In this document: positions 31,916-42,726 of the stretch, piece by piece
How positions within the stretch are numbered: the first letter of the stretch is position 1
How the letters are laid out: each line of letters opens with the position of its first letter
Assembly: GCA_963691705.1 (NCBI GenBank)
Contig: OY829544.1
Span: forward strand, 41,375,917 to 41,439,916
DNA: 64,000 nt
From: Viola odorata
Lineage: Eukaryota; Streptophyta; Magnoliopsida; Malpighiales; Violaceae
Direction: 5' to 3'
Notes under the pieces: generated by a model
What the model was told of the DNA's origin: nothing
Database searches by the model: none
Seen by the model: only the letters and a program-made list of their open reading frames with translations
Translations under genes and position numbers: made by a program

Positions 31916-33499
31916 TTAAATATTGTGGGTACAGATGTTGGCTGATATCCCCTTGATATCCGCCATGGTCCAGCCAATCGCTTCCTTGTGCATCTTCAAG
32001 ACTGCCACCAATCTCTCTTCTTCATCCTCCGTTAGTTTTGCTGAAATAATAACGGGTAGGGTGTCGTCTAGGCCTAGATAGGCATACTTGAGATGGTCTG
32101 GCAGCGATTTTAATTCTAATTGTGGTGCCTGCACAACAGAAGGTAGAAATTTAGGAACCGAAGACTGCACAAATTGACAACTCACAGTTTTCTTCCCGAT
32201 TTTGGTAGTCTTGGCTTGTGTCTTGGCCAAGCTTGAGGCCAAGATCAGGTCTGTGCCTTCTGTTTCGGCCAAACTGTCTAAAATTTCTTGGAGTTCTTTC
32301 TGATCTCCAATCCTGTCCTCTAATTCTTTTAGAGTTCTCATGGAAATTCTCCTGCTCAAAACATACTCAAGGGGGTCATTAATATAAATGTCAGCCATTT
32401 CCTCAGTAATTTGATCTAAAACATCAAGAAAATTAACGCAATGAAAATCATTAGGATGTTTTAAGGCTTCAGTAATGCTAAATTTAATTGTTCTTCCACA
32501 AAACTCTAAAATTATACTTCCTTCAAAGCAATCAATCTTTGCTTTCAACGTCCTTAGGAAAGGTCTTCCTAACAAAATATCAGTGGTGCAAGAAGGTAAT
32601 TGAACATTCATTTCAACTATATAAAAGTCCACTGGATAAATAAAATCATTTACCATTACCAAGACATCAGTCACCACGCCCTTAGGTCGGATGATTGTTC
32701 GATCGGCCAGCTGGATTACCAAGTCGGTCTCCTTCATCATTCCTATCTTCAAGGTCTCGAACTCACTCAGGGACATCACATTGATGCCAGCCCCTAAGTC
32801 GTAAAGGGTCTTTTAAATTTTCTTGTTTCCTATTTGGCATGGAATGGTGAAAGTCCCTTGGTCCTTGCACTTCTCTGGGAGCTGCTGCACTGCAGAGACA
32901 TTGTGAGATAGGTTCACCCTCTCTATACCTGCAATTTTCTTTTTATTAGTGCACAGTTCTTTAAGAAATTTAGCATAAGAGGGAACTTTCGCAATTAAAT
33001 CCAACATAGGTATGTTAACAGCTATTTTCCCAAAAACAGCCATGAAGTCTCTTGCTTCATCTTGCCTCTTCTCCTTCGAAGATCTAGGAGGAAATGGTGG
33101 AGAAATTTCTATGATTTCTTCCTTACGATCTGGCTTGGCCTGCGGCTTGGCCAAGACAGGTTCTGTCTTTTCTGGTTCCGCGATAACTGCAGGCTTGGCC
33201 TGAGGTTTGGCCAAGACTGCTTCAATTTCAGTCTCTTCTTCCTCATCTTCATCCATCTCTTGCGATTGGATTTTTCTTATTTCTTCGTCTGTTTTCGCTC
33301 CTTCCCTCTTTGGTAGCACAGCTTCACTCCTAAGACTCATGGCACTAACATTGTGTTTCGGGTTTTCTACGGTTGTAGAAGGTAACTTCCCTTGATTGGT
33401 CATTTGATTGATTTGTTTTTGCATCTCCGCTAAGCTAGACTGCGTAGATTGCATCAAGTTCTTTTGCATCTCAACTAAACTCTTAAGCGTATCCTCCAT
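31916..33499 (-). pseudogene. Linker, protease and pre-RT region of element E
   Basis: The upstream part (33,499-32,813) is a Glu/Lys-rich linker with LAKPQAKP repeats made by the palindromic motif, followed by FMAVFGKIAVNIPMLDLIAKVPSYAKFLKEL, the conserved Athila segment before protease. Protease follows across an in-frame TAA at 32,813: its active site reads YDLGAGINVMS (Asp-Leu-Gly as in Athila), then DILLGRPFLRTLKAKID. The region then runs to 31,916 through a SLAKTQAKTTK repeat and a segment preceding the RT. Frame is kept throughout; the two nonsense codons are the only breaks. Confidence 0.8.
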
Positions 33500-33514
33500 A
33501 GAGGGGCCGGTTAT

Positions 33515-34801
33515 CTACAAGGGTTGAGGTGCTGGAGGCAGCTGAGGTACAGAGGCTTGGCCAGGAGGTTGGCCAGGATGTTGCTGGGGTAAATTCTGAT
33601 TTTGATTCTGGTTTGGAGGGACTGGATCTCTCCATCTAAAATTTGGATGGCCTCTCCACAAGTACTGATTACTTCCTTGAGGGAAATTCTGCATACTCCC
33701 TTGGTTTTGCCCATAGACCGCATTTACTTGTGTTACATCATTAGGATGCTGCACCATGTAACAGTTATTGGTCTGATGGTCTTGTTGCTGGCAGATTCCA
33801 TAAATCGATGCTACTTGCTCTGGATTAGAGTTCCCAGTGGTCATTGCACTTGAAATATTGACAAAAATAGTTTTGACCATATCAGTTAACTCAGCTAATT
33901 TTTGCTCAACATCAATAGAACAAAGACTAGAAGGAATAGAAGTTCTGTCAGAAGTGATATTATTTTGGTTATTGTCTGCCATGGTTTAAAGTAGGAGTTT
34001 GGCTTTGGTGACCGCCAAGTCCTGCAATGCTCCACCTGCGGCTGCATCAACTTTTTCTTTGCTAGGTAGGAGTATTCCATCATAAAAATATTGGATCATG
34101 GTCTGATCCGCAACTCCATGTGTAGGGCAAACTTCTTGCAATTCTCTGAACCGTTGGTGATATTCGCTTAGCCCCTCATTGTTCCTCTGTTGGATGGCAG
34201 CCATATTTTTTCTAGCCGCTCCTGCTTTTGTTGCATTCGAGTACTTATTGAGGAATAAGGTGGACATCTCGGCCCATGTGTTGACCGTGTTGTGAGGTAG
34301 GCTGTAGAACCAATTTTGGGCAGCCCCCTCAAGAGAGCATGGAAAAGCTTTTAGCTTCGCTCTCTCCATGTTCACAGTAACTGGTTTCATCATATCACAC
34401 TGGACGTGTAGATTCCTCAGGTGCTTGAATGGGTTCTCGTTCGAATGACCATAAAACCTAGGAAGGTTGGCCACCATATTGGTCTTGATAGACCAATCAT
34501 TTGCCACTGTTGGCAAAGCTATGCAGGAGAAGGTTTCCTGCTCTGCTGTTCTGTTTAGTTCCCTCATCGTGGGCTCTGGTTGATTTTTTGCCATGTCTTG
34601 ATCAGGGAAATCGTCTTGGTCTGAATCTAGGCCAAGATCGTGGTCAAGACTGCAATCTGTTTCGGAACTAGAGGCTTCCGATTCACTTTCTTCTGGGTTT
34701 TTCTTTTTCTGAGCTATCTTCCGGAGTTGTGCTTCGACCTTAGTGAGATTCGGATTGTATGGTAGTAAATCTTCTTCTCTACAAGAGGACCTGGTCATCA
34801 A
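33515..34801 (-). pseudogene. gag of element E
   Basis: Starts at MTRSSCREEDLLPYNP (34,801/34,798). The retrotransposon gag core is clear: NPFKHLRNLHVQC, AKLKAFPCSLEGAAQNWF, LFLNKYSNATKAGAARKNM and EYHQRFRELQEVCPTHGV. An in-frame TAA at 33,986 splits it from the C-terminal part. There the nucleocapsid knuckle reads YGICQQQDHQTNNC: the usual first Cys position is Tyr, so zinc binding is probably lost. A Gln/Pro/Asn-rich tail ends at a TAG (33,515), after which the same frame continues into the linker. Confidence 0.85.
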
Positions 34802-34846
34802 CTATCAAAAACAAAATAAAATAAAAACTACAAATACCGTTAGAGA

Positions 34847-34864
34847 TCCCCGGCAACGGCACCA
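34847..34864 (-). promoter_or_regulatory. Primer binding site of element E (tRNA-Asp type)
   Basis: TGGTGCCGTTGCCGGGGA on the minus strand, five bases after the LTR end. The Athila-type PBS TGGCGCCGTTGCCGGGGA differs by one base. Element E sense strand is minus, so this fixes the 34,870-36,397 LTR as the 5' LTR. Confidence 0.9.
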
Positions 34865-34869
34865 AAATT

Positions 34870-36397
34870 TGATCGCGCGTCGAACACGTCAAATATAATA
34901 GTGAAATAGGTATGGAATTGGGGGTAGAAATACAACTTATCACTGTCTACAAGAGTTTGTAGATGATGGTAAGAGGATCGTCCACAGAGACCTCTAGGAG
35001 ATGTAATTCTTGGTTTGACTTCCTCGTCACTGGATTTGGTTTGGTAGTATCTGAAAATAAGAACAAAACAGAAAGAAGTAAAATAATTCAAAACAATATT
35101 GGCCAAATGCTTGGCTAAGACAAGGGGGTCAAGATTGAAATAAATCTAATAAAAGGGGATTCCAGGTAAGGGCAGTATGAGAGCTTCTGTTCCTATGCTT
35201 CGATCATAGACCCAAGGGTATTCCTCTCTTCGTTCATAGTACTGCTATAGAGTGGAGGTACTCCTGTTCACTCCTGTCTTCCCTCCTCTTCAAATTACCT
35301 GGTGGGTACTCCCTTTCCTGATAATCCTAGCCAAGGGACACCTTGCTGGTTAAAGGGTTTATCCATTTGACTGTTGTCTTGAATGGTTGTTCGCTTCCTC
35401 AATGGTATAGGGGAAGACAGTACCTAGGTCAAGGTGTTTCCCTGTGGAAACCCTAGGTTGTCAATCTGGTCTTGACCTAGATTACTTATTTCTTCTAGTC
35501 TGGCGCGAGACTAGTCACCTGCTTTGTCTAGCCGACGGGTACTCCCTTTCCTTCTAGACCGGCTGCAACTCTTCTCTACTAGAGCACAAGGATGATCAAA
35601 CCTTGTCTCTAGTGAGTAAGCGATAGATTAAGTTCAAGAAATAAATAAATACGAGAGAAGAGATTATTAAGTACGAATTGATCTCACGAATACATAAAAA
35701 CTTCAGCTCATCAACCCTTACCAAGAATGGGTGTTTAGCTACTCATACTCATAGATAAAAATATGAAAATAATTGATTGCATAAATAAACTAAATCCGAA
35801 ATTTAAATAAATCCGGAGCAAATTGTATCAATGTCGAAGAGGGAGAAAAAGAGAAGAAAGGTTCCGCTCCCTGGACAGAGGTGAACAATGTTCGGCTAAA
35901 TAGCCCTAAAAACACCTATGTCCTATTCCAACTCTAATCCCTAGAAAATCTCCAAAGAAATAGTCACAATAAATTGTTTGGATAATTTAGGAAATTACAA
36001 CGCAAATAAAAGAGGGAGATCCCGTGCGGGATTCTTCAAGAGATATGCTTCAGATCCCTCTAGATTTGCGGGACAGCTGCGACTTGCCAGCTGCAAAGCC
36101 CAATGCGGGAAGCGGTCCAAACGATCCACACTTATTCCTTTATCGCGAAAGCGTCTTGGCCGCAGGCTTGGCCAAGATGGCTCTGGTGCGCGCCGCTTTG
36201 GACGCGAAAATGTCTAGGCCAAGATCCAGGCCAAGACTCAAGTGAACAGCTTTATCGCACCATAAATCAGATCTTCAATAATTCGCCTCCAGATCAGATC
36301 TGCTAAGATATGGGAAATACAAAGATAAATCAGTAGTTTTACTGCCCAATACAACAAGTAAATGGACAATAAAACATGATGAAATGCAATGTAATCA
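34870..36397 (-). repeat. 5' LTR of element E (1,528 bp)
   Basis: Same termini and length as the 23,140-24,667 copy. Substitutions and balanced small indels are scattered (for example in the 35,040-35,110 segment). It holds three palindromic doublets (35,099-35,121; 36,153-36,178; 36,212-36,237). Target duplication ATTAT follows at 36,398-36,402. Confidence 0.93.
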
Positions 36398-36402
36398 ATT
36401 AT

Positions 36403-37295
36403 TAACTTTATTGATTAAAAGATTAAATATATTTTTAGGTAAACTATATAAAGAAACCCTAAAGTTTACAAAATCTCCCACTTTGAACTCAATAGTGTTG
36501 AAGTTTGCAATATAAACCTCCAATAAAGTTGCAATTTTGGTCTTTCTAGTAGTTAGAAAATTAAAAAATGGTAAAAAATATTATTAAGTTATTTAATTAT
36601 TTTATCAATCACTAATTATTTTAATTTGTTAAAATATAATGATTAATTTGTTAAGGGTGATGTTGATTCGAAGTAATTAAAAATATAGGAAATTTACTAT
36701 GACATTTATGATACAAATTCAGAACATTTAATTATAAATTAGATTAATTCCTCTCTATTATTCCTCCAATTTTTTGCATAAATATGATCTCATTTTTTTC
36801 TTAGAATTTTAGTCTCCTATTCTAACAAAGACATTCATGTCACCAAATAAACTAAAGTTTTCTTTGTTGTCAATAACGTGAGCTTAAATTATTCTAAAAT
36901 GAATTTAATTTAATTAATAGATTTATTAATAAATGACATTATTGATTATATATTATACCCTTATTTTTAAGAAAAAATAAATACATGTCAAAATAATTTA
37001 ATACCACATTATAAACATGCAAATGAATTTCAAATTATTTTCGATAACTGTAACTTCTTTTGTCCATCTAAATAAAAATAGTGGTTAATTTGAGCTAATT
37101 AAAAATACATGAACTTATTTGATATTAGCTGGAAATGCATAGGCAAGTGCAAAATATTAATTGTAAAGATTGATTGTTCTTTCTTCCAAATTCTCGCAAA
37201 TAAGAACTTGGATTTCCATGTACAACATTTAGAGCCGTAAGCAACGAAATAACTCGGGGTCTTCTTTTCTAACTAGCTCACTTAAATTGTTATTT
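36403..37295. other. AT-rich spacer
   Basis: No gene or transposon structure recognised. The first 140 bp (GGTAAACTATATAAAGAAACCCTAAAG) resemble 21,292-21,400, suggesting a degenerate dispersed repeat. Confidence 0.6.
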
Positions 37296-38240
37296 ACTTT
37301 TCATTTATGTTTATGAGATTCGTTACTACCTATATCTTTAAAAAAAACTAACATACCATTGAAACATTATACAAAATAATCAGAACATAAAATTGTTAAT
37401 TTTATATTCCCAATTTTGACTCAATTGAGTATCATATATATGGATTTCTCTACAAAATTGCATATGTTTTGAATAGGGGAGAAAACCTTAAAATCAATCC
37501 AGACATACAAAATTAATTCATAAAAATTAACCCGAACATGGATTCCCTCAAGCAGTTGTACATGCTCTGTCTTTTAAATTATAATCATAATTATCTATTT
37601 TGTTTTGTTATTTTTTTAAATTATTTTATTTTATTTTTTGTGTTTAATAATTAATATCAATTGGTTTTTATTTACATTAAGTAATTTCTCGATCATAAAC
37701 TTTTCATTTATGTTTATGAGATTCGTTACTACCTATATCTTAAAAAAAAACTAACATACCATTAAAACATTATATAAAATAATCAGGACATAAAATTGTT
37801 AAGTTTATATTCTCAATTTTGACTCAATTGAGTATCATAGATATGGATTTCTCTACAAAATTGCATATGTTTTGAATATGGGAAAAAACCTTAAAATCAA
37901 TCCGGACATGCAAAATTAATTTATAAAAAGTAACCCGAACATGGATTCCCTCAAGGAGTTGTACATGCTCTGTCTTTTAAAAATAAATTGAATAAAACGT
38001 TGTATATGACTATATGCTAATTAGGTTAGACTAGTTATGGAGAAAAATTAAAAAATTAAGCAATACCAAATCTAATTACCATTAAGAAATATAATGGAGA
38101 AGTTGAATATATCTTGCTTTATGATCGAGAAATTACTTGATATAAATAAAAACCAATTGATATTAATTATTAAACACAAAAAATAACAAAAAATTATTTT
38201 AAAAAAAATAACAAAACAGAACAGATAATTATAATTATAC
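37296..38240. repeat. Duplicated and inverted repeat block
   Basis: A 283-bp segment (37,296-37,578) is repeated in direct orientation at 37,699-37,981, both starting ACTTTTCATTTATGTTTATG and ending CATGCTCTGTCTTTTAAA. The 120 bp between them (37,579-37,698) recur as an inverted copy at 38,118-38,240 (ATGATCGAGAAATTACTT.. against AAGTAATTTCTCGATCAT). The result is a direct duplication combined with a palindrome about 0.66 kb wide. No ORF and no TG..CA ends, so it is not an LTR pair. Confidence 0.8.
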
Positions 38241-39189
38241 TTTAAATTAACTAATTATGTTTTTAATTTTAGTTACTTATATTATTACATGCTTGAAAAA
38301 CTAATTATGTGTTTTATTTTAGTATCCTTAAATCTTGTGGATCAATACTAATTCTATTCGCACCTGACCGGGTATTTAGGTATTTTATTATCTATATATA
38401 CTATATATATTTAATATATATTATCTAACTTAACTATGAATTAATATTAGTACTCTCGCTATTGTTAAGAATTTTAATGCTCTAATAAAAAAAATTAATT
38501 ATTTCTTCAACGAACTGAGAACAACAACTTCTGCTTTAGGTAAATTAGCTGAACTATTTTTTTCCCAAATTTAAAAGCGACAATTATTATTGGATAAAGT
38601 TTTTAATAGATTTATAAAAATTTAAAAGAAAATTAAAAGTGTAATAAAATTTTAAACAATAACTTATGAGTATAATAAAGAATAAGGCGCTTCGTGCTTT
38701 TTATATAGTATAGATTGTTAATTATCGAAATAAATATAAATGTAGGGTCTTGTAAAATTTACCACTAACATAAAAAATCCTTACCAAAAAAGAATGAGTA
38801 TTGAGATCATTAATGAAAAAATCTTTTTTTTTCTTCTTTAAATTGTTCGTAAATGAAAACACAAATACCTAATGGGCTACAAGAGATTATTAGATAGACC
38901 CGGTGCATATAAAGCTACATTCTCGCTCATTCATATTCATTGATAGAAATCAACAATTTTAAACTTATTTTTTATTTTTTAAGAATAAATCATATGTAGG
39001 TCTCATATTTGTTATGAATAGGCGATTCACGTGTAACATGCACCGAACATGATTAGATTGAATGGAAAGCCTCCTACTAAGTAAAATGTGAAGTAGTAAA
39101 AAAAGAGTCCTGAGTCTCCTGACCACGGAATGCCAAACGCCTAGCACATGATAAGTATTAAATTTGTTAAATAAGTGTGATTAATGGAT
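38241..39189. other. AT-rich spacer
   Basis: No supported gene. Contains a TA-rich run at 38,391-38,420. Confidence 0.6.
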
Positions 39190-39198
39190 GGATATTGG

Positions 39199-39449
39199 GG
39201 ATCCGACTCCTCTAATTTTTCCTTAAATATAATCAGTCATATTAGAAAAATCTGAATCGTTTAATAAAATTGAACGGATGAGATTACAAATTTAAGTCAT
39301 TAATGAGTTGACCAGTCAATAAAATTCAACAAGTGGTCAACTCATTAATTACTTGAATTTTTAATCTCATCCGTCCAATTTTATTAAAATGTTCAGATTC
39401 TTCTAATATAACTGGTCATATTTAAGGAAAAAATAGAAGAGCTCAATCC
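39199..39449. mobile_element. Mutator-type foldback MITE (251 bp, TSD GGATATTGG)
   Basis: A near-complete hairpin: the left arm (from GGATCCGACTCCTCTAATTTTTCC) pairs with the right arm (to GGAAAAAATAGAAGAGCTCAATCC) over about 120 bp, with a short loop near 39,320. The 9-bp target duplication GGATATTGG is at 39,190-39,198 and 39,450-39,458. A 9-bp TSD with long inverted arms is the hallmark of MULE-derived MITEs. No coding capacity. Confidence 0.88.
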
Positions 39450-39458
39450 GGATATTGG

Positions 39459-40220
39459 ATACAGATATCCTAATTAAAAGGATAGGATGTACGATTTCCT
39501 GTTGAAGAAGCAAATTTTATGGCTGTTTGAAGAATCAAATTTTATTAAAAATATTAAAGATATAGTAGACATTTATGGAATAATAATTTTCGTGTTTTTA
39601 TAGATAGTATAGAAAATATAGTTATTGTCTAATAAATTGAAGCATACATGCCCGGACTTTTTTTTTAAGTTAGAGACTCGAATTTAAAATTTAATTTTTT
39701 TTATAAAATAACCTTTTTATTTTTATTTTTTTATGGACCAGATTGATTCTACATCTCAATTTTCTATAATTGAGAGGAACCGGGTCCTATCTTACCATAC
39801 TTCTTTAAAAAATAAATGTTACCGAGACTATCTCCAACTATGTAAAAAAGTTTAAAAAGATGTCTAGTTTTATGTTAGCATAAAATTTTACTAGGTAAAT
39901 GTGGAGGCACTATTCTAAACAATTAACCACCGTCTTATTTTTTGTTTTTTTAATAATATTTTTTTTGCATTTTTTTAATTAATTCCATGCTCGGAATGAA
40001 CAGAATGAACACATGTAGAGAATATGTTATTCCCAATAGTAAATAATGTATCATAACTCATAAATGCCTTGAACGGTTATAAATTTATAGGTATATATAA
40101 ATAAATAAATAATTGGTATTTTAATTGGGCCGATACATCACGTATATATTTACCAAAATCGAAACGCTAACTCGTACGGGATTTACCAGCTTTGAAGAGA
40201 TTGGAGAAGATAAGAAATAT
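39459..40220. other. AT-rich spacer
   Basis: No gene, RNA or transposon end recognised. Confidence 0.55.
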
Positions 40221-40225
40221 ACACC

Positions 40226-40713
40226 TGATAATCCTTGAACCAGGAGGTAAAGATAATCTAGGGATTTGTCCTGAGGAGAGAGTAGTCGTCCACGCCACAG
40301 CTACACCTGCAAGACGCCGGAGAGAATCCCGATGCAGACACTCCGACGATTAAGTCCGTACTCATGTGTTATAAGTAGGGATAAGCAAAGTAAGTGTAGT
40401 AAAAGGTGAGAGTAAAATTAGGCAGAGTTTTGGCTTGTCTTTTTGTGTTTTTTCTTACCTGGAATATCCTCTGGGGGTATTTATAGGCTATCAAGACCCG
40501 GTAGTTTGGATAGGTTGATTCCGGGGGAGCTATGATTTCGGGTGTGGGAAGATGCGTCATTCAGAGGTAGGCTCCTTCGCTGATATCGTCCATACCCCGT
40601 TAGTAGTGAGGATGAAGTTCCGGGTGAGCGGATCGTGGGTCAACGATTCCGGATTACTAACTCTAATACCCGTGTAAAGACCAAAATACTCAGGGGTCTG
40701 TTTTGGATTATCA
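40226..40713 (-). repeat. Solo LTR of the element B-type Tat family (488 bp, TSD ACACC)
   Basis: Termini TGATAAT/ATTATCA and 5-bp target duplication ACACC (40,221-40,225; 40,714-40,718). Sense strand is minus: begins TGATAATCCAAAACAGACCCC (compare 11,003: TGATAACAATTGACAGACCCC), TATAAATA at 40,479-40,486, and TCGTCGGAGTGTCTGCATCGG followed by CTTGCAGGTGTAGC-type sequence as in the B LTR. No internal region, so it is a recombination-derived solo LTR. Confidence 0.92.
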
Positions 40714-40787
40714 ACACCTAACCTAACCACTTGTCTCTAAAATCCAAGTGATCACCCGTGGCGGTGACAGCTACCCATTTCCCCCTT

Positions 40788-40794
40788 CTATAAG
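40788..40794 (+). promoter_or_regulatory. Candidate TATA box of the small gene at 40,924
   Basis: CTATAAG, 130 bp upstream of the ATG and about 75 bp downstream of the solo LTR. The sequence from here to the ATG looks like a 5' UTR. Confidence 0.4.
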
Positions 40795-40923
40795 AATTAA
40801 GAAGGAGAGATGCTTAAGCCAAACTGAGCAGATAGGTAGATACTACTCAACTAGGCAACAAACTTTCCTCTTTCAACGCCCACTAATACTATTCAATCCT
40901 CTCGATCTGCTATCAGATTATTG

Positions 40924-41154
40924 ATGGCAGGGCTTCAATACTACTTCTTCCCCACCGATTTCCTGTACCCCCGTCCACAACAATCGTCCCGTGAAGCTGC
41001 TGCTGATCGTACGGCCCAGAAACCAGTAGTAGCCCTTCCTCCTCTGCCAGCTGTCCAAAAGCGCGATCATCATCAAAATCATCTTATCATCAGCAAACAA
41101 TTAGGAAATAAATCTGGCGCTATCATCCATATTCATAGCAAAAACAGCCTTTGA
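40924..41154 (+). CDS. Small plant-specific uncharacterised protein (76 aa)
   Basis: ATG 40,924 gives a protein starting MAGLQYYFFPTDFLYPRP, followed by a Gln/Ser/Ala stretch, Pro-rich VVALPPLPAV and a basic/His-rich tail. From memory the N-terminal motif MAGLQYxFFPTDFxYPRP occurs in small uncharacterised plant proteins; I cannot verify this here. It has no signal peptide or membrane segment. It is a single-exon ORF with a plausible TATA box and 5' UTR, and an AT-rich 3' flank. The solo LTR 210 bp upstream replaces or displaces whatever lay 5' of the core promoter. Function unknown. Confidence 0.6.
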   Translation: MAGLQYYFFPTDFLYPRPQQSSREAAADRTAQKPVVALPPLPAVQKRDHHQNHLIISKQLGNKSGAIIHIHSKNSL

Positions 41155-42040
41155 TTGGGCTATATATTTATATAATTAATCTTAAGTTTTTGCTTTCATT
41201 TTAATTTAATCGTCTTGTTAATTAAGTTTGTAATATTGTCTGATCTAAATGAATACTCTCTTTTCCTTCTCTTGTTGAAGTTTAATTTGTACTTAATTAA
41301 TCAGTTCGTGCCTCAATGCCCACCACAAAACAAATAAGCATGCGTTTAATTCTGGAAAAGTTGGAATTTATTATTTCACATTTTTATCTAATTTAATGAA
41401 GAAAAGACAATATCAATACACGTTTACTCCTTCTTTATCAAATTATGTATTTTAAATTTTAAATAAGATAAAAAAGACAATCTATTTTCTGATAAATTTT
41501 GATTATATTATTAATCATCATTATAATAATAAAAATTAAATTCACTATAAGCTTACGTCATAAAAGAAAACTTGAATAAAATTTTGGAAAAATAGTCAAG
41601 TCACTACAGAAGATACCTAAAATATCCTATACATTAGCTTTGTGGTTAATTTGTAGCTTTAAACTGATGGCTTTATACTTGTAGTCAATTTTCAAATTGA
41701 TACTTTAGTTCTTTGACTTATGGAAATTAGGGGTTGGACTCGGAAAGAATATCCTCAAGAAGATTCTCACGTAGTAAAAACCAATTTCAATCAAAGTATC
41801 AAAGATAGCTAAAGTAAATGAGTTTTTTATTAAAATATAGCATTTAAAAATCTTTATTCTTAAAATAGGGTAGTTTTAAACTTAATTACTAAAATAAGGT
41901 AGTTTATGACATGTAAGATCCATATTACCATTATACTAATACATGTCATCAATTTCTTTTAAATTTACTAATTAATTAATTAATTGTTTACTTAAAACAA
42001 AATGTTTGAAAGGATCCAACAGTTGCCCAAAAAAAAAGCC
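41155..42040. other. 3' flank and spacer
   Basis: AT-rich; probably the 3' UTR of the small gene at the left, otherwise nothing recognised. ACATGT-containing short inverted repeat at 41,910-41,950. Confidence 0.55.
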
Positions 42041-42726
42041 TCCTCCCTCCGCCATTACCCTTAATCTTCATCTCCACTCTCCAGCTCCTCTCCTTGGCAT
42101 TTCTTTTCAATTACTAAAACCTAGCGTGGAAGTCAGATTTTAATCGCCTCCTCCGCCGCCGACCTCACCGTCGCCTCCTCACAGTCGCCGTCTCATCGTT
42201 TCTCACTCGCCTTCTTTGTCTCTGCTCGTTTAAAGCAGTTGAGGAGTATTTCGAGAATAGCTTGCAAACTCTTGATTTCTGTGCTGCTTTGGAGAAGTGT
42301 TAAAGCGCGCCCGCGACAGACAATTGCTCATCCATGTTGCTCTGCAACAATTCGAGGCGGAAAGTGAGGTTGGAGGGAGTAGCAGTAGTTATGTGAAGAC
42401 ATTGGAGGAATTGAAGAATTTTAAAGAAGCAGGGGATCCTTTCACTGAAGACTTCTTTCAGATTTTTCAATCTGTTTACAGACAGCAAATGTTGATGTTG
42501 GAGAAGTTGCAGCTCGGAAAGAATAAGCTCGACAAGAAACTGAAATCAATTCATGCATGGAGGAAAGTTTCTAGTATTATATTTGCTGCTACTTTTGCTA
42601 CTGTATTGATTTGCTCAGTTGTTGCAACAGCTATGGCTGCTCCTCCAGTTGCAGCTGCTCTTGCTACTGCAACATCGATCCCGATCGGTTCAATGGGGAA
42701 ATGGATTGATTCTCTATGGAGGAATT

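Larger units (their letters stand above)
23140..36397 (-). mobile_element. Element E: complete 13.26-kb Athila-type Ty3/gypsy retrotransposon
   Basis: Two 1,528-bp LTRs (34,870-36,397 and 23,140-24,667) with TG..CA ends are flanked by the 5-bp target duplication ATTAT (23,135-23,139 and 36,398-36,402). The PBS is TGGTGCCGTTGCCGGGGA (34,847-34,864), complementary to a tRNA-Asp 3' end as in Athila elements. Order on the minus strand: gag, protease, RT, RNase H, integrase, ATHILA-type ORF, polypurine tract. LTRs differ by only a few percent by eye, so insertion is fairly recent. A foreign solo LTR (29,905-31,244) lies in pol; without it the element would be about 11.9 kb. Coding is broken by nonsense codons, so it is not autonomous now. 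Confidence 0.93.

Noticed and set aside
23371..36237. A CRISPR-like array from the recurring CTTGGCCAAG motif
   Set aside because: Spacing is irregular over 13 kb, copies lie inside ORFs, and the genome is a plant's.
37296..37981. A TRIM-type miniature LTR element (two 283-bp repeats around 120 bp)
   Set aside because: The repeats do not begin TG or end CA, no target duplication was found, and the middle segment also occurs inverted at 38,118-38,240.
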